Notes under the pieces: generated by a model
What the model saw: only the letters and a program-made list of their open reading frames with translations
The model's database searches: none
Told to the model about the DNA's origin: nothing
Made by a program: the position numbers and the translations under genes
Assembly (NCBI GenBank): GCA_023398165.1
Contig: JAEWSQ010000014.1
Location: 62,001 to 126,000 of the forward strand
Length of the DNA stretch: 64,000 bases
Direction: 5' to 3'
Source: Spirochaetota bacterium
GTDB lineage: Bacteria; Spirochaetota; Spirochaetia; Treponematales; Treponemataceae
Shown: positions 43,081 through 51,379 of the stretch, piece by piece
Layout of the letters: each line of letters opens with the position of its first letter
How positions within the stretch are numbered: the stretch's first letter is position 1

Positions 43081-43610
43081 TATTTCTCTCCTTTCTTTTC
43101 AAGAGGTATTCTATACAGGACTCCTGCATCTACTGCAGCTATTGTTTTAACAGCATTACTGAGCATAGTTATCTGGCCTCCGCCGAGAATGAACACAGAA
43201 AAGGATCCTATGCGGTATGTTAAGCCTGCCTGAGGCAGGATGACAAATCCTGCCATACTAGAACCCTCACCGCCTGATGCTTTAAGATATCCGCCTCCAA
43301 CCCCTGTCTGCACGCGGAGTTTGAGGTTATCTATAATAGCAATATCAATACCTGCAATACCGAGTCCGTAGTATTCGCTCATAGAGTAAGCGTCTACTTT
43401 GGTAAGCTCATAGCGGAACATTGCCCCTGCGTTAAAGCTGATTTTTTTATCATCAGGCAGAAAATTGACTCTTACTTCGGGGTTTATTGAAAATCCTGCC
43501 GCCCGTGCCCAAATGCCCGCGCCTGCTCCAAGGCCTGCATCTATGCTGAAAGAGAAGGCTGAGGCTATAGCTGCTAAAATGAGAAAAGAAAAAAGAAGGG
43601 TGCGTTTCAT
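43080..43610 (-). CDS. Small outer-membrane beta-barrel-like protein
   Basis: 176 residues. Signal peptide 1-18 (LILAAIASAFSFS). The mature part alternates hydrophobic and polar residues in about eight strands rich in Gly and Tyr (AGLGAGAGIWARA, AGAMFRYELTKV, YYGLGIAGIDIAI, LRVQTGVGGGYL, AGLTYRIGSFSVFILG), like an 8-strand opacity-type barrel. The C-terminus is charged (EKKGEK) and lacks the usual terminal Phe, which is odd for a BAM client. AAGGAT precedes the ATG. It is the first gene of a two-gene operon with the LRR lipoprotein, so it may be its partner at the outer membrane. Confidence 0.65.
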   Translation of the reverse strand: MKRTLLFSFLILAAIASAFSFSIDAGLGAGAGIWARAAGFSINPEVRVNFLPDDKKISFNAGAMFRYELTKVDAYSMSEYYGLGIAGIDIAIIDNLKLRVQTGVGGGYLKASGGEGSSMAGFVILPQAGLTYRIGSFSVFILGGGQITMLSNAVKTIAAVDAGVLYRIPLEKKGEK

Positions 43611-43647
43611 AACTTTTTATCCTTAAAAACTTTGTGTAATACATATA

Positions 43648-43676
43648 ATTTTATAGCGTATTATTTGATTTGTCAA
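43648..43676 (-). promoter_or_regulatory. Promoter of the barrel-LRR operon (TTGACA-17-TAAAAT)
   Basis: Minus strand: consensus -35 TTGACA at 43671-43676 and -10 TAAAAT at 43648-43653, spacer 17. The -10 ends 37 bases before the ATG, with AAGGAT in the leader. Confidence 0.65.
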
Positions 43677-43692
43677 ACTTTTTTTATAGATA

Positions 43693-44160
43693 AGCACACA
43701 CAGGCGTTACGGCGACACAGTTGCTTCGCAAACACAGATATTTATGGATTCTACTGTTCTGTCCTATCTTTCCGTGTAATCCGTGTTTTTTCTAATCTGT
43801 GTTTATCTGTGTTTATCTGCGTTCATCTGTGGTAATGAATAAAGAGTAGTAATCCGCGGATTGCGCAGATTGCAGGTAAAACAGGGAGAAAGGAAGAAGA
43901 GGAATAACCACGGATACACACAGGCGCTGCGCGCGACACGGTTGCTTCTCAAACACAGATGTTTATGAATTCTACTATTCTGACATAACTTACCGTGTGT
44001 TTCCTTCGGAAACTATCGGGCATATAGATTAGTATCGGCATTAAGCTGGCTTACGCCTCATCCGTGTCGCCGGAGGCATCTGTGTGTGAGATTATCCTGA
44101 AAAATATGGGGATAAAAGATCAGTATCGCCGCGACGCCAGCTTGCGGCTCATCTGCGGAT
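43693..44160. repeat. Repeat-filled gap behind ppdK; 86-base direct repeat and inverted copies
   Basis: An imperfect direct repeat of about 86 bases occurs at 43693-43778 and 43913-43998 (ACACACAGGCG, gcgacac, GTTGCTTC, AAACACAGAT, TTCTACT, CCGTGT in the same order). Between them 43768-43835 carries inverted copies (atccgtgt, atctgtgtttatctgtgtt, tcatctgtgg). 44030-44060 and 44120-44160 add agctggc/gccagct words in opposite directions. No gene seen. Confidence 0.75.
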
Positions 44161-44191
44161 AAAAAAAAGAGTCTGCCGTTTAGACAGACTC
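44161..44191 (-). terminator. Intrinsic terminator of ppdK
   Basis: Minus strand: GAGTCTGTC / GGCAGACTC stem of nine pairs with one G-U, loop TAAAC, followed by eight T. It begins 6 bases after the ppdK stop. Confidence 0.9.
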
Positions 44192-44197
44192 CTTCTT

Positions 44198-46873
44198 CTA
44201 TTTAGTATTTCGAATGACAGCCTGTGCCGCTGCAAGGCGTGCAATCGGTACACGGTAGGGGGAACAAGACACATAATTCAATCCTGCTCTGTAGCAGAAA
44301 TCTATAGTCATGGGGTCTCCTCCATGTTCTCCGCAGATACCGAGTTTAATCTCTGGTTTTACCCTACGGGCTTTTTCCATAGCAATGAGGATAAGAGCAC
44401 CTACCCCTTCTTCATCGATTGTCTTAAAGGGGTCGTATTCTAAAATGTCCTGATTCAAATATTCTGGAAGGAATTTTCCTGCATCGTCGCGGCTGAATGC
44501 AAAGGTCATCTGTGTTAAGTCGTTTGTTCCAAAGCTGAAGAAATCAGCCTGCTGTGCAAGTTTATCAGCTAAAAGCGCTGCACGGGGAACTTCTATCATT
44601 GAACCGATGCGGATATTGAACTCAACTTTTTCTTTTGCAAAAACATCTGCAATAACCTTTTCAGAGCGCTTGCGGATTATTTCAAGCTCGTCGTTGTCGC
44701 ATACGATCGGAATCATGATTTCAGGATGTACATCGATTGAGCGTTTGATGCAGTCCGCACTTGCAAGGGCTATAGCTTCAACCTGCATTTCATATATTTC
44801 AGGGAAGGTAATTGCAAGACGGCAGCCTCTGTGTCCGAGCATCGGATTCATTTCATGGAGGCCCTCAAGTTTTACAGTCAGGTCTTTTGCGTTCACACCC
44901 ATGTGTTTTGCAAGTTCTTCTGTCTCTTCCTTTGTGTGCGGAATAAACTCATGAAGAGGAGGATCGAGTAATCTTATAGTTACCGGCCGGCCGTTCATTG
45001 CTTCAAGAATTCCGACAAAATCTTTCTTCTGCAGGGGAAGAATTTTTGCCAGTGCTGCTTTTCTCTGCTCAACAGTATCGGAGGCTATCATCGCACGGAA
45101 GTGAATTAATTTATCGCGGTCGAAGAACATGTGCTCTGTGCGACACAGTCCTATTCCTTCTGCACCGAAATTAAATGCATTTTTTGCATCTTCAGGCTGA
45201 TCTGCGTTAGCCCTAACTTTAAAACCCTGCAGTTTTGTTCCTGCTGCAGTCGTTCTTACCGATGCATTTCGTACTTCATCGCACCACTGTAAAAACACAT
45301 TGAGTTCTTTTGAAATTTCAGGATCTATGAGGTTTAATTTTCCTTCATATACGCAGCCGGTTGATCCGTCGATTGTAAGGAAGTCACCTTTATTAAAAGT
45401 CTTACCGCTTATGACAACCTTGCCGTCTTTCATGACAACTTCATGAGCTCCGCATACACAGGGAGTTCCCATGCCGCGTGCGACAACGGCAGCATGACTT
45501 GTCATTCCGCCTGTGGAAGTCAATATACCTTCTGAAACGACCATTCCGGTAATATCTTCCGGGCTTGTTTCTTTACGTACAAGAATTACCTTCTTTCCCT
45601 CTTTTACCCAAGCATCAGCTTCATCTGCAGTGTAGACAATTTGACCGCAGGCAGCACCGGGGGAAGCATTGAGTCCTTTTGTTAAAGCTTTTGTCGATTT
45701 TACCGCTTTGGGATCGATCATCGGATGCAGCAGCTGATCAAGTTGTTCAGGGCTTACGCGCATAACGGCATCTTTTTTATCAATTAATTTTTCGTTAACC
45801 ATGTCTACTGCACATTTAACGGCGGCAGCTCCGGTTCTTTTTCCGTTTCTTGTCTGGAGAATAAAAAGCTTACCCTGCTGCACGGTAAATTCCATATCCT
45901 GCATGTCGCGGTAATGTTTCTCAAGACGGTCGCGGATTGCAACAAGCTGGTCGTATACTTCTTTATTTTCATTTGCAAGCTTGTCGATTGTCTCTGGAGT
46001 TCTAATTCCTGCTACAACGTCTTCGCCCTGTGCATTCATTAAATACTCGCCGTAGAATTTATTTTCTCCGGTTGAAGGATCGCGGCTGAAGCATACGCCT
46101 GTGCCTGAGTCGTCGCCGAAGTTTCCGAATACCATGGACTGAATATTGACTGCAGTTCCTGCAAGTCCTTTTATGTTATTCAACGCACGGTATTTTATAG
46201 CTCTTTCGTTCATCCATGATCCGAATACCGCATTTGTAGCACCCCACATCTGCTCCACGGGGTCCTGGGGAAATTCTGTTCCAGTATGTTTCTTGTAAAT
46301 TACCTTGTATTCAGAAACAAGTTTTTCCAGATCCGGAGCGGTAAGTTCTGTATCGAGTTTTACTTTCTTAGCTTCCTTGATTGATTCCAATGCATGTTCA
46401 AATGATTCAGACGGTACTCCCATTGCAACATCGCCGAACATCTGAATAAAACGGCGGTATGCATCCCATGCAAACCGGGGATTTCCTGTTAATTCAGAAA
46501 GACCTTTTACCGCCTTATCGTTCATTCCAAGATTTAAAATAGTATCCATCATTCCGGGCATAGACTGTGCTGCTCCGGAGCGTACCGATACTAAAAGGGG
46601 ATCCTTAGCATCTCCCAGTTTTTTTCCCATTAATTTTTCTAATTTTGAAAGGTTTGTACTAACTTCTTCTTTTAATCCGTCAGGATACTTTTTTCCATTT
46701 TCATAAAACAGTTTACAAACTTCTGTCGAAATGGTGAACCCGGGCGGTACCGGAATTCCTAGATTTGTCATTTCTGCAAGGTTAGCACCTTTTCCGCCTA
46801 ACGCATTCTTCATCTTAGCGTCGCCTTCGGCCTTTCCATTGCCGAAGAAATAGACATACTGTGTCTTTGCCAT
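44198..46873 (-). CDS. ppdK: Pyruvate, phosphate dikinase
   Basis: 891 residues, normal length for PpdK. The N-terminal ATP-grasp part starts YVYFFGNGKAEGD with NALGGKGANLAEMTNLGIPVP. The swivelling domain carries the phosphorylated His near 458 in GGMTSHAAVVARGMGTPCV. The C-terminal TIM barrel shows GLCRTEHMFF, GHRGCRLAIT, IEVPRAALLAD and CGEHGGDPM. It interconverts PEP and pyruvate with AMP/PPi and ATP/Pi, common in anaerobes that use PPi in glycolysis. AAGGAG precedes the ATG. Confidence 0.97.
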   Translation of the reverse strand: MAKTQYVYFFGNGKAEGDAKMKNALGGKGANLAEMTNLGIPVPPGFTISTEVCKLFYENGKKYPDGLKEEVSTNLSKLEKLMGKKLGDAKDPLLVSVRSGAAQSMPGMMDTILNLGMNDKAVKGLSELTGNPRFAWDAYRRFIQMFGDVAMGVPSESFEHALESIKEAKKVKLDTELTAPDLEKLVSEYKVIYKKHTGTEFPQDPVEQMWGATNAVFGSWMNERAIKYRALNNIKGLAGTAVNIQSMVFGNFGDDSGTGVCFSRDPSTGENKFYGEYLMNAQGEDVVAGIRTPETIDKLANENKEVYDQLVAIRDRLEKHYRDMQDMEFTVQQGKLFILQTRNGKRTGAAAVKCAVDMVNEKLIDKKDAVMRVSPEQLDQLLHPMIDPKAVKSTKALTKGLNASPGAACGQIVYTADEADAWVKEGKKVILVRKETSPEDITGMVVSEGILTSTGGMTSHAAVVARGMGTPCVCGAHEVVMKDGKVVISGKTFNKGDFLTIDGSTGCVYEGKLNLIDPEISKELNVFLQWCDEVRNASVRTTAAGTKLQGFKVRANADQPEDAKNAFNFGAEGIGLCRTEHMFFDRDKLIHFRAMIASDTVEQRKAALAKILPLQKKDFVGILEAMNGRPVTIRLLDPPLHEFIPHTKEETEELAKHMGVNAKDLTVKLEGLHEMNPMLGHRGCRLAITFPEIYEMQVEAIALASADCIKRSIDVHPEIMIPIVCDNDELEIIRKRSEKVIADVFAKEKVEFNIRIGSMIEVPRAALLADKLAQQADFFSFGTNDLTQMTFAFSRDDAGKFLPEYLNQDILEYDPFKTIDEEGVGALILIAMEKARRVKPEIKLGICGEHGGDPMTIDFCYRAGLNYVSCSPYRVPIARLAAAQAVIRNTK

Positions 46874-46915
46874 TAGAATGTTTACTCCTTAATTTATATC
46901 ACTCGTATTTATTAC

Positions 46916-46945
46916 ACTGTACCATTGAAGATAATGAGCTGTCAA
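46916..46945 (-). promoter_or_regulatory. Putative promoter of ppdK (TTGACA-18-TACAGT)
   Basis: Minus strand: consensus -35 TTGACA at 46940-46945 with a weaker -10 TACAGT at 46916-46921. It interleaves with the capA-like promoter of the other strand, whose -35 and -10 lie inside and beside it. Confidence 0.5.
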
Positions 46946-46953
46946 TGTATAAT
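46925..46953 (+). promoter_or_regulatory. Promoter directly in front of the CapA-like gene (TTGAAG-17-TATAAT)
   Basis: -35 TTGAAG at 46925-46930 and a perfect -10 TATAAT at 46948-46953. Seven bases separate the -10 from the ATG at 46961; no ribosome binding site. Confidence 0.65.
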
Positions 46954-46960
46954 GATTTTC

Positions 46961-48196
46961 ATGCGTTTCTGCACTTTATTACAAATCATTTTCTTAACTC
47001 TATGCATATTATTTTCATTGATTTCCTGTGTTAGTGCAAAGAAGGCTCAGATACTATCTGAAGAAGCGGAAGCTGTTTCAAAAATAGATGACAATAAGTA
47101 CAATAGTGTAATTGATCAGGAAGCATATCAGAGTGAACAGCCTCTTCCCCCCTCTCCTCCTAAAGACACCATTTTACTTACATTCGCTGGCGATATTATG
47201 GCGCATACAAATGTTACACGTATGGAAAATTTTTCGCTCATCTATGCTGATATTACCCCTATAACACTGCATGATTCTCTGACGTTTGCAAATCTTGAAA
47301 CCCCTGTATATTCTGATAAACCATATGAGAACTATCCCACGTTTAATGTACAGTCTCCCTTTGCAGATGAAGCGGTTAAAGCGGGCTTTGATGTGTTCTC
47401 TCTCGCAAATAACCACACCAATGATCAGGGAAAAACCGGTATTTTAAAAACATATGAGTATTTTCAGAAGAAAAGAAACGACGGTGTATTTTCTGCAGGT
47501 ATAAAAAATGAAAGCTCTTCGTCGCTCACGTATGATGTAATTACGAAAGACGGATTTACCATTCTTTTTGCGGCCTTTACTGAAATACTTAACACCTATA
47601 CTCTTACTGATTATATTGACTACATAGGTTCTTCAAATACTGCACGGGAAATCTTAAAAAAACAGATAATATCAATGAGAGAAAAAAATCCGTGTGATCT
47701 CTTTATTCTAAGTATTCACTCAAATGAACCTGAGTATGTTATTCAAGTTGAACAAGAACGAAGACAATTTTATTATGATCTTCTCGACTGCGGTGTAGAT
47801 ATTGTCTGGGCTAATCATCCTCATGTTTTACGGGAATGGGAAATACTTGTAGATACACAAACAGGGCTTGGAACTAAAGCAGTATTTTACGGTTTAGGAA
47901 ATACAATATCGGGGCAGCGGTATATTTATAATTTTGATAATCCTTCTTCTTCCAGGGAATACACCGGAGACGGAATGCTTTTCCAAATAGAATTTACTAA
48001 AGAAGATCAAGGAAAACCGTATATATCAGATACTAAAAAATATCTTATAACGACACACATTGATGAACAAAAAAACTCTGTAATAAAAATTTTAAACGAG
48101 GATTTTATATATTCACAAGAAAAAAAATATACAGAATACTATGCTAAAAGATTTGAATTGATAGAAAATATTAAAGGAACAACACTATGCCGGTAG
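46961..48196 (+). CDS. CapA-like (PGA_cap) metallophosphatase-fold lipoprotein
   Basis: 411 residues from the ATG at 46961; upstream in-frame starts fall inside the promoter. The lipobox SLISC gives Cys23. The fold motifs are LTFAGDIMAHTNVTR, FANLETPVYSD, SLANNHTNDQG and WANHPHVLREWEI, as in CapA/PgsA proteins that help make or anchor poly-gamma-glutamate capsule. No capB, capC or pgsB homologue is nearby, so a poly-glutamate capsule is not implied; many such stand-alone lipoproteins have no known substrate. The gene overlaps the helicase start by 10 bases. Confidence 0.88.
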   Translation: MRFCTLLQIIFLTLCILFSLISCVSAKKAQILSEEAEAVSKIDDNKYNSVIDQEAYQSEQPLPPSPPKDTILLTFAGDIMAHTNVTRMENFSLIYADITPITLHDSLTFANLETPVYSDKPYENYPTFNVQSPFADEAVKAGFDVFSLANNHTNDQGKTGILKTYEYFQKKRNDGVFSAGIKNESSSSLTYDVITKDGFTILFAAFTEILNTYTLTDYIDYIGSSNTAREILKKQIISMREKNPCDLFILSIHSNEPEYVIQVEQERRQFYYDLLDCGVDIVWANHPHVLREWEILVDTQTGLGTKAVFYGLGNTISGQRYIYNFDNPSSSREYTGDGMLFQIEFTKEDQGKPYISDTKKYLITTHIDEQKNSVIKILNEDFIYSQEKKYTEYYAKRFELIENIKGTTLCR

Positions 48197-50694
48197 ATTA
48201 TAAAACACTTCCTGTGTATGAGCAAAAAAAAAGGATTCTAGAATCACTGGAAAACAACCAGGTGATTATTGTACAGAGCCCGACAGGATCGGGTAAAACA
48301 ACACAGATTCCTGTTATTCTCCACGAGGCAGGTTATTCCTCGAACGGAATGATTGCGGTAACACAGCCGAGACGAATAGCGGCTCTTTCAGTGAGCGAGT
48401 TTATTGCAAAACAGCTTGGTACAAAGTATCCTGGGCTCGTAGGCTATAAGATGCGTTTTGAAGATAAAACAGACATCACTACAAAAATAAAAATTATGAC
48501 TGACGGTATACTTCTTCAGGAAATGAAGCTCGATCCGTGGCTCAGTAAGTATTCTGTTATAATGGTCGATGAAGCTCATGAAAGAAGTTTAAACATCGAC
48601 TTTGTACTGGGACTTTTAAAACGTGTTCTTTCTCAGCGAAAAGATTTTAAAGTTATCGTTTCATCAGCAACGATGAATGCCGAGGCTTTTTCACTGTATT
48701 TCGACGACTGCCCCATTGTAACAATAGACACCATAACGTGGCCGGTAACTATCGTATATGATCCTCCATCTGTTCCTGCAAGCACGTTAAGCTTGACCGC
48801 GTCTGATGCACTACTTTTAAAAATAGAACAGACCATTGACCGTGTTCTTGATAATAAAAATACCGGTGATATTTTATGTTTTCTTCCCGGTGAAAAAATT
48901 ATTAAAGACTGTATGAACCGTTTGTCGCATGCATCCTTTTCAAGAAAACTTCATTTAATTCCATTATACGGAAGGCTTGCAAAAGAAGAACAGGAGCGTG
49001 TTTTTGATCCGGCTCCCTTTGGTAAAAAAAAGGTTGTCATTTCGACAAACATAGCGGAGACATCAGTAACCATTGACGGCATTACAACGGTCATCGATTC
49101 GGGACTTGCGAAGCTGAATTTCTATAATCCGAGAACCTTTACTTCCAGTCTCATAGAAACAACGGTATCAAAGGCTTCGTGTAATCAGAGAAAAGGAAGA
49201 GCAGGCCGTACTCAGGCAGGCGTATGCTACAGGCTGTATCCGAGAAAAGATTATGATACAAGACCCTTATACACGATGGAAGAAATTCACCGTACCGATT
49301 TATCCGAGGTGGTACTGAGGATGTCTGAACTCGGCATTACAGAGTTTGAGCAGTTTGATTTTTTATCACAGCCTAACAGGGAAGGTTTACGCGGAGCGAT
49401 AGAAACGCTCGTCCTCCTTAAAGCAATAGAATCAGATAATACACTTTCAAAAATAGGCAAGCTGATGGTGGAATTTCCACTCATGCCGCGGCAGAGCCGC
49501 ATTATTGTTGAAGCAATTTTACGCTATCCTTCTGTTCTGGAAGAAGTGCTCATAGCATCTTCTTTTTTATCGGCTCAGTCTCCTTTCATTTTACCCCCGG
49601 GGGAAGAAACCGATGCACGCCGTGCTCATCACTCTTTCCGCCACATCGCCGGCGACTTTATGTCCTATGTGGTAGTTTTTAAACGGTTTAATGAAGCTAA
49701 AAATCAGGAGCAGTTTTGCGAGAAAAACTATCTCGATTACCGGGTCATGAGTGAAATTGCAAACATAAAAATTCAGCTTGAACAGATTGTAAGCGATCTG
49801 GGTATTCCCGTGTCAAACGGAGGTTCGGTTGAAGATTACCTAACGTGCATAGCATCCGGCATGATGCAGTTTATCTGTGTACGCGAAGGAAGAGAAAATT
49901 ACCGCAGCCTCACAACTGAGCATATTCAGATTCATCCGGGATCAAGCATGTTCAGGACCGATCCCCAGTTTATTGTTGCAGGTGAAATAGTACGTACAAC
50001 GCGCATGTTCGCCATGTCGGTTTCCCCTCTTTCACATCAGATTCTTGAACGTCTCGATGCCCGTCTTGAGAACAAACTTCTCGGCATTAAATCTGATAAG
50101 GTTTCTCAAAAGAAAGCACAGAAGGAAAAAGATGCCGGTGACGATATGACGCTGTATCTTGGAGGAGAACGCTTTACTGTTCAAAAAATCAAAGGCAAAA
50201 AGCATGCTCTATTACCCTATGATTTATTACTGAAAGCATTGAATTCGGAAAACAGCGATGAAAGAATTCTTGTTTCAAGCCAGCTCAAAGGCAAGGTTAT
50301 TATAGGATCCTATGAACTGTTATCCGGTGAAAAACTGGATCTCATCTTCAAACTTGCAAAAACGCTTGATTTATCGGTCTTGGATGAAGACAAATGGAAT
50401 AGACGCTTAAATGTTACGTTACAAGAAAACCCTTCTCTTCTTGTTAGTGCAATTCCAAGCATTCTCAGGGTTGCCGTGGCTAAATCAAAAAGCAAGGAAC
50501 TGGGATTTATCTGCCTCTTCACCGACGGTAAAGGAATGTACTGGCTTAAGGTTTCAAGAGGTTTCACCACAGCACTTAACGAAAGTCTTTCCAGCATTGA
50601 AACATTAATAGACGAGAGTGCAGAATTATTCAATGACAGTCAAAAGGCTCTGCTTAATGAAGTGTATAGAAAGCTTTCATCGCTCTATGAATAA
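48187..50694 (+). CDS. DEAH-box ATP-dependent RNA helicase (HrpA/HrpB-like)
   Basis: 835 residues. The helicase core shows motif I SPTGSGKTTQ (Lys37), Ia TQPRRIAA, II VDEAHERSLN with DEAH at 128-131, III SSATMN, V STNIAETSVTI and VI QRKGRAGRTQAG. The HA2/OB part follows. Length is between HrpB (about 800) and HrpA (about 1300). The C-terminal 200 residues contain a second small domain with LYLGGERFTVQKIKGKKHAL. It probably acts in RNA remodelling, but bacterial roles are poorly known. AAAGGA lies before the ATG. It ends next to the convergent response regulator with no base between stop codons. Confidence 0.92.
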   Translation: MPVDYKTLPVYEQKKRILESLENNQVIIVQSPTGSGKTTQIPVILHEAGYSSNGMIAVTQPRRIAALSVSEFIAKQLGTKYPGLVGYKMRFEDKTDITTKIKIMTDGILLQEMKLDPWLSKYSVIMVDEAHERSLNIDFVLGLLKRVLSQRKDFKVIVSSATMNAEAFSLYFDDCPIVTIDTITWPVTIVYDPPSVPASTLSLTASDALLLKIEQTIDRVLDNKNTGDILCFLPGEKIIKDCMNRLSHASFSRKLHLIPLYGRLAKEEQERVFDPAPFGKKKVVISTNIAETSVTIDGITTVIDSGLAKLNFYNPRTFTSSLIETTVSKASCNQRKGRAGRTQAGVCYRLYPRKDYDTRPLYTMEEIHRTDLSEVVLRMSELGITEFEQFDFLSQPNREGLRGAIETLVLLKAIESDNTLSKIGKLMVEFPLMPRQSRIIVEAILRYPSVLEEVLIASSFLSAQSPFILPPGEETDARRAHHSFRHIAGDFMSYVVVFKRFNEAKNQEQFCEKNYLDYRVMSEIANIKIQLEQIVSDLGIPVSNGGSVEDYLTCIASGMMQFICVREGRENYRSLTTEHIQIHPGSSMFRTDPQFIVAGEIVRTTRMFAMSVSPLSHQILERLDARLENKLLGIKSDKVSQKKAQKEKDAGDDMTLYLGGERFTVQKIKGKKHALLPYDLLLKALNSENSDERILVSSQLKGKVIIGSYELLSGEKLDLIFKLAKTLDLSVLDEDKWNRRLNVTLQENPSLLVSAIPSILRVAVAKSKSKELGFICLFTDGKGMYWLKVSRGFTTALNESLSSIETLIDESAELFNDSQKALLNEVYRKLSSLYE

Positions 50695-51363
50695 TCAGGG
50701 GGCAATGAATTTATACCCTTTACCCCGCACCGTTTGTATGTATTTGGGAACATCATTAACATCTCCAAGTTTCTGACGGAGTCTTGCTATATGAACGTCT
50801 ATAGTTCTTGTACTCATATTCGAATCATACCCCCACACTGATGCGAGCAGTGTGGAACGCAGTATTACCTCTCCCTCATGTTCAAAAAAATAGTTGAGAA
50901 GTTTAATTTCCTGAGAGAGCAGAACTTCTTTTTTGCCTTTTTTTATAATAATCCCGTGATTCATGTCTATGACAATATCGCCTTTTTTATCATTGGCATT
51001 TGTTCTTCTTAGTACGGCCTCAATTCTGGCAAGAAGTTCTTTCATTTCAAAGGGTTTACATAAATAGTCATCCCCTCCTGATTTAAAGCCTGCTATTTTA
51101 TCATCGAGCTGATTTTTTGCAGTAATGAACAGTATGGGTTTTGTGCTTCCGTTTGAGCGGAGTTTCGATGCTATTTCATAACCGTCCTTGCCGGGCAGCA
51201 TAATATCGAGCAGCAAAAGATCAAAATCATCTTTAAGAACCTTCTGGAGACCCGTATTCCCATCCGATGCTGTCGTGACCGAATAGCCTTCTGTTTCCAG
51301 CCTGTCAACCAGGGTAAGAAGCAGCCCTTGTTCGTCTTCAACTACAAGAATCTTTTTAGTCAT
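50695..51363 (-). CDS. OmpR/PhoB-family response regulator
   Basis: 222 residues. Receiver domain with Asp10, the phosphorylation site Asp53 in LLLDIMLPGKDG and the conserved Lys in FITAKNQ. A winged-helix DNA-binding domain of OmpR type follows (STRTIDVHIARLRQKLGD, then VRGKGYKF). It lies 16 bases after the histidine kinase gene with AGGAG in between, so the two form a two-component pair. Target genes are unknown. Confidence 0.95.
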   Translation of the reverse strand: MTKKILVVEDEQGLLLTLVDRLETEGYSVTTASDGNTGLQKVLKDDFDLLLLDIMLPGKDGYEIASKLRSNGSTKPILFITAKNQLDDKIAGFKSGGDDYLCKPFEMKELLARIEAVLRRTNANDKKGDIVIDMNHGIIIKKGKKEVLLSQEIKLLNYFFEHEGEVILRSTLLASVWGYDSNMSTRTIDVHIARLRQKLGDVNDVPKYIQTVRGKGYKFIAP

Positions 51364-51379
51364 ATTCGTCTCCTACTTT

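Noticed and set aside
46925..46960. Earlier starts (TTG 46925, ATG 46934 and 46952) for the CapA-like gene
   Set aside because: They fall inside the promoter hexamers. The ATG at 46961 gives a normal short signal peptide before the lipobox.
46961..48196. Poly-gamma-glutamate capsule locus
   Set aside because: Only the CapA-like protein is present; no capB/capC or pgsBC genes adjoin it.
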